Positions 5,543 through 7,694 of a stretch of DNA of 7,694 nucleotides are shown piece after piece. Position 1 is the first letter of the stretch; each line of letters opens with the position of its first letter. This stretch comes from an uncultured Intestinimonas sp. (GTDB taxonomy: Bacteria; Bacillota_A; Clostridia; Oscillospirales; Oscillospiraceae): contig CAUBHZ010000072.1 of assembly GCA_958435885.1 (NCBI GenBank), positions 1-7,694 on the forward strand. Direction: 5' to 3'. A program made the translations under genes and the position numbers. The notes below the pieces were generated by a model. The model did no database searches, was not told where the DNA came from, and saw only the letters and a program-made list of their open reading frames with translations.

Positions 5543-6454
5543 ATGATCGAATTTCATAAGCCCCAGCTCACCGACAAGCCCTGGGTGGATGAGCTGCTGC
5601 GCAGGGCTGACCACCGGGGCTGCGAGTACAACTTCACCAACCTCTTCGTCTGGAGCGACGCCTACGACCAGCGCATCGCCCGGGTGGGAGACTTTCTGGT
5701 GACCCGCCTGTGCGGCTCTCTGGGCTGCTCTTACATCTACCCCGCCGGCGCCGGCGACATCGCCCTCGTCCTCGCCGCTCTGGAGCAGGACGCCGCGGAG
5801 CGGGGCGCTCCCCTCCACCTGGTCTGCCTCACCCAGCCCCAGGTCCGGGAGCTGGACAGCCTCTTCCCCGGCCGCTTCACCTTCGAGGCCGACCAGGACG
5901 GCTTCGACTACCTCTACGACATCGACCGCCTGGCCGACCTGGGCGGCAAAAAGCTCCACGCCAAGCGCAACCACATCAACCGCTTTGTGGAGAACAACCC
6001 CTCCTGGGTCTACGAGGACATCACCCCGGAAAGTCTGCCCGAGTGCCTGGAGATGGACAAGGAGTGGTACCGCCGCAGCATGGTACGGGAGGGTCTGGCC
6101 GAGGAGCGGGACCTGGGCGACGAGGGCCGTGCCCTCCGCCTGGCCATGGAGCACTACCACGACCTGGGCCTGGAGGGCGGACTCATCCGGGTCTACGGAG
6201 AAGTGGTGGCCTTCACCATGGGGGACCTGCTCTCCTCCGACACCTACGACGTCCACTTTGAAAAGGCCTACGGCGAGCTCCAGGGCGCCTACGCCATGAT
6301 CAACCGGGAGTTTGCCCGGCGGGTCCGCCAGCGCCACCCCCAGGTGCGCTACCTCAACCGGGAGGACGACATGGGCGTGGAGGGCCTCCGCAAGGCCAAG
6401 GAGTCCTATTATCCCGACCTCATGGTGGAGAAATACTCCGCCTCCCCGGCGTGA
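5543..6454 (+). CDS. DUF2156 domain protein (soluble MprF C-terminal-domain-like, GNAT fold)
   Basis: This 303-residue protein matches the DUF2156 / phosphatidylglycerol lysyltransferase C-terminal family. Visible family segments are FTNLFVWSD near the N-terminus (31-39), GKKLHAKRNHINRF (135-148) and NREDDMGVEGLRKAKESYY (272-290). The family is built from tandem GNAT-like folds. MprF uses the same fold to move lysine or alanine from aminoacyl-tRNA to phosphatidylglycerol. This protein has no transmembrane segments and no flippase domain, so lipid aminoacylation is not established and the acceptor is unknown. Start ATG 5543 is chosen because AAGGAG (5525-5530) lies 12 nt upstream and family sequence begins at once. 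An in-frame GTG at 5444 would place the promoter inside the gene. It is first in a two-gene operon with the GNAT gene 36 nt downstream. Confidence 0.88.
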   Translation: MIEFHKPQLTDKPWVDELLRRADHRGCEYNFTNLFVWSDAYDQRIARVGDFLVTRLCGSLGCSYIYPAGAGDIALVLAALEQDAAERGAPLHLVCLTQPQVRELDSLFPGRFTFEADQDGFDYLYDIDRLADLGGKKLHAKRNHINRFVENNPSWVYEDITPESLPECLEMDKEWYRRSMVREGLAEERDLGDEGRALRLAMEHYHDLGLEGGLIRVYGEVVAFTMGDLLSSDTYDVHFEKAYGELQGAYAMINREFARRVRQRHPQVRYLNREDDMGVEGLRKAKESYYPDLMVEKYSASPA

Positions 6455-6490
6455 GCCAGCCGGATACCGCCAGAAAGGAGCGAATGTCCC

Positions 6491-7366
6491 ATGATCGAGA
6501 TCCGTCCCGCCCGTCCGGAGGAGATCCCTCGCCAGAAGGAGCTCTGGAAGCTGGCCTTCGGCGATGACGACGCCTACATCGACTACTTCTACGCCCACGG
6601 CGAGGAGAGCCAGGTGCTCCTCCTGCTGGAGGACGGGGTGGTGTGGACCATGGTGGCCCTCTTCCCCGTGACGGTCACCCTCCCTCAAGGGGAGTCCCTC
6701 TCCTCGGCCTACATCTACGCCCTGGCCACCCACCCCGACGCCCGGAAAAAGGGCTTCGGCCGCTTCATCCTCAACTACGTGGACTTCTACCTCCAGGAGT
6801 CCGGGAAGGACTGCGTCACCATCGTGCCCGCCGAGCCCTCCCTCTACAAATACTTCGCCACCACCGGCTTTGAGCCCACCTTCTCCACCCGGAAGGTGGA
6901 GCTCCTCCGGGACATGGTGGCCCGGCCCGGCGAGGGAGATACCATCACTCCCATCTCCCCCGCTGAGTACAATGCCCTCCGGGAGCAGCTGCTGGACGGG
7001 AACCTCCGGGTCACCTACAGCGAGGCCCTCATCGCCTACCAGCAGGGCCTCTCCCGCATGGAGCGGGGCGACCTCTTCCACCTCACCGTCTCCGGCAAAG
7101 AGGGCCTGGCCGCCGCCGAGTACCTGGACGAGGACACGGTGCTGGTCAAGGAGCTCCTCCTGCCCCCCGCCGCCCAGGCCGGTGCCGCCGCCCTGCTGGC
7201 CGACCGGATGCCCGCCCGCCGCTACCACCTGCGCACGCCCCCCTTCTGGGACGGCCTCACCGGCAGCTACCTCCAGTCCTTCGCCATGGTCAAGTGGTAC
7301 CGCCCCGAGCTGGCCAAAAACTGGCGGGAATTCCGCCGGGGCTATATGGGCCTGGGCTTCGACTGA
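6491..7366 (+). CDS. GNAT family N-acetyltransferase with a C-terminal extension
   Basis: This 291-residue protein has an N-terminal GNAT domain (about 1-130). The acetyl-CoA pyrophosphate-binding motif appears as YALATHPDARKKGFGRFI (76-93), with the R-x-x-G-x-G loop at Arg85, Gly88 and Gly90. A typical GNAT end follows: PAEPSLYKYFATTGFEP (113-129). Residues about 131-291 form a second domain with a half-GNAT look, including the Tyr/Trp-rich close FAMVKWYRPEL (264-274) and the terminal YMGLGFD. It is longer than a single-domain GNAT (about 150-180 residues). The substrate cannot be read; small molecules, peptides or proteins are all possible. Start ATG 6491 has AAAGGAG (6474-6480) 10 nt upstream. 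It is the second gene after DUF2156 and ends just before a strong terminator. Confidence 0.9.
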   Translation: MIEIRPARPEEIPRQKELWKLAFGDDDAYIDYFYAHGEESQVLLLLEDGVVWTMVALFPVTVTLPQGESLSSAYIYALATHPDARKKGFGRFILNYVDFYLQESGKDCVTIVPAEPSLYKYFATTGFEPTFSTRKVELLRDMVARPGEGDTITPISPAEYNALREQLLDGNLRVTYSEALIAYQQGLSRMERGDLFHLTVSGKEGLAAAEYLDEDTVLVKELLLPPAAQAGAAALLADRMPARRYHLRTPPFWDGLTGSYLQSFAMVKWYRPELAKNWREFRRGYMGLGFD

Positions 7367-7385
7367 TCCCAGCTTCTTCCACCGC

Positions 7386-7429
7386 CGCCGGCGGCCGGGT
7401 ACGCCCGACTGCCGGCGTTTTGCATTTTT
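7386..7429 (+). terminator. Strong rho-independent terminator after the GNAT gene
   Basis: CGCCGGC (7386-7392) pairs perfectly with GCCGGCG (7411-7417). The helix continues inward with a G-U, a G-C, one C-A mismatch and CGGG/CCCG (7396-7399 with 7404-7407) capped by a TACG tetraloop. TTTTGCATTTTT (7418-7429) follows as the U-tract. It lies 20 nt after the GNAT stop. Confidence 0.88.
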
Positions 7430-7529
7430 ATGCACACTTTACTGCACTAATTTTTTAAATTGCTGCATGAAACGAAATTTCAGCGTACAAACCCCATCGT
7501 TTTTGTTCTCCGCTGGAGCACACTTGCAG

Positions 7530-7547
7530 GATTCCAAAAAGATTCCA
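7530..7547 (+). repeat. Direct repeat GATTCCA-N4-GATTCCA upstream of a promoter
   Basis: GATTCCA occurs at 7530-7536 and again at 7541-7547, an 11-bp period that puts both copies on one helix face. The second copy ends 22 nt before the -35 at 7570. Response regulators of the OmpR/PhoP type often bind such repeats, so an activator site is possible. Regulator unknown. Confidence 0.4.
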
Positions 7548-7569
7548 TCAATTTGAGGGCGTATTTCCC

Positions 7570-7598
7570 TTGACGGACAAAAGTTTATGGTATAGAAT
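7570..7598 (+). promoter_or_regulatory. Near-consensus promoter for a gene beyond the right edge
   Basis: TTGACG (7570-7575) and TAGAAT (7593-7598) are separated by 17 nt, each matching consensus at 5 of 6. Transcription would start near 7605 and proceed rightward, with at least 90 nt of untranslated leader before the window ends. Confidence 0.75.
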
Positions 7599-7612
7599 AT
7601 ATGGAACTGCGC

Positions 7613-7630
7613 ATGGGGTATATCACCCAT
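7613..7630 (+). promoter_or_regulatory. Near-palindrome just after the transcription start
   Basis: ATGGGGTATATCACCCAT matches its own reverse complement at 14 of 18 positions, with ATGGG/CCCAT arms. It would sit at roughly +9 to +26 of the predicted transcript. It could be a repressor operator or a 5' mRNA hairpin. Confidence 0.35.
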
Positions 7631-7694
7631 TGTTAGATAAAAAATATTAAAAAAACCAATTATCCCGTAACCCCAAGGCAAAAACGGTCAAGGT

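Larger units (their letters stand above)
7430..7694. other. AT-rich intergenic region without a convincing gene
   Basis: From the terminator to the right edge the sequence turns sharply AT-rich compared with the coding DNA. I see no supported gene on either strand; a minus-strand frame of 80 codons from a TTG at 7681 has no ribosome binding site. It holds small inverted repeats, TGCAT/ATGCA (7421-7434) and AATTT/AAATT (7449-7461), plus the promoter region described separately. Confidence 0.75.

Noticed and set aside
7439..7681. An 80-codon minus-strand frame in the AT-rich right end
   Set aside because: It starts at TTG without a ribosome binding site, overlaps the strong rightward promoter and has no recognisable protein features.
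1..7694. CRISPR array, insertion sequence, toxin-antitoxin, phage or defence genes
   Set aside because: No spaced direct repeats in series, transposase motifs, terminal inverted repeats or small two-gene toxin modules were found. All sizeable genes match housekeeping or known domain families.

Overview
The window reads as ordinary chromosome from a GC-rich, anaerobic Gram-positive gut-type bacterium. My best guess is a high-GC member of class Clostridia (Oscillospiraceae, Flavonifractor/Oscillibacter-like). This is inferred from strong G/C-ending codon use, near-consensus AGGAGG ribosome binding sites, sigma-A-type promoters and the protein types. The assignment is not proven. I see no mobile element, CRISPR array, tRNA or rRNA.

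Layout. A leftward gene begins at 40 and runs off the left edge; only its Shine-Dalgarno and about 13 codons are visible. Divergent to it, a consensus-like promoter (98-126) drives citrate synthase (159-1523). A sodium-dependent NSS-family transporter (1572-2885) and the 23S rRNA guanine methyltransferase RlmA (2895-3722) follow closely in the same direction. The RlmA ribosome binding site overlaps the transporter stop codon. A DEAD-box RNA helicase (3880-5061) has its own promoter (3727-3755) and a leader of roughly 118 nt that can fold into consecutive stem-loops. A 70-residue PspC-domain membrane protein (5154-5366) follows and ends at a strong intrinsic terminator (5383-5413). No terminator is visible between 159 and 5382, so read-through across the whole run is possible.

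A second unit, with a probable promoter at 5479-5507, encodes a soluble DUF2156 protein (5543-6454) and a GNAT acetyltransferase (6491-7366). These are two GNAT-fold proteins 36 nt apart. The unit closes with a strong terminator (7386-7429). The last 265 nt are AT-rich and non-coding, with a near-consensus promoter (7570-7598) pointing right, an upstream pair of direct repeats with 11-bp period and a downstream near-palindrome. They look like the control region of a gene starting beyond the right edge.

How the genes relate. Citrate synthase with a sodium-coupled transporter suggests carbon/amino-acid metabolism. RlmA and the helicase both act on RNA or ribosomes. The DUF2156/GNAT pair may modify cell-envelope or amino-acid substrates, but no substrate can be read from sequence. 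I found no convincing novel defence or mobile system. The most worthwhile leads are the structured helicase leader, the orphan regulated promoter at the right edge, the paired GNAT-fold proteins and the lost gate arginine in the transporter.
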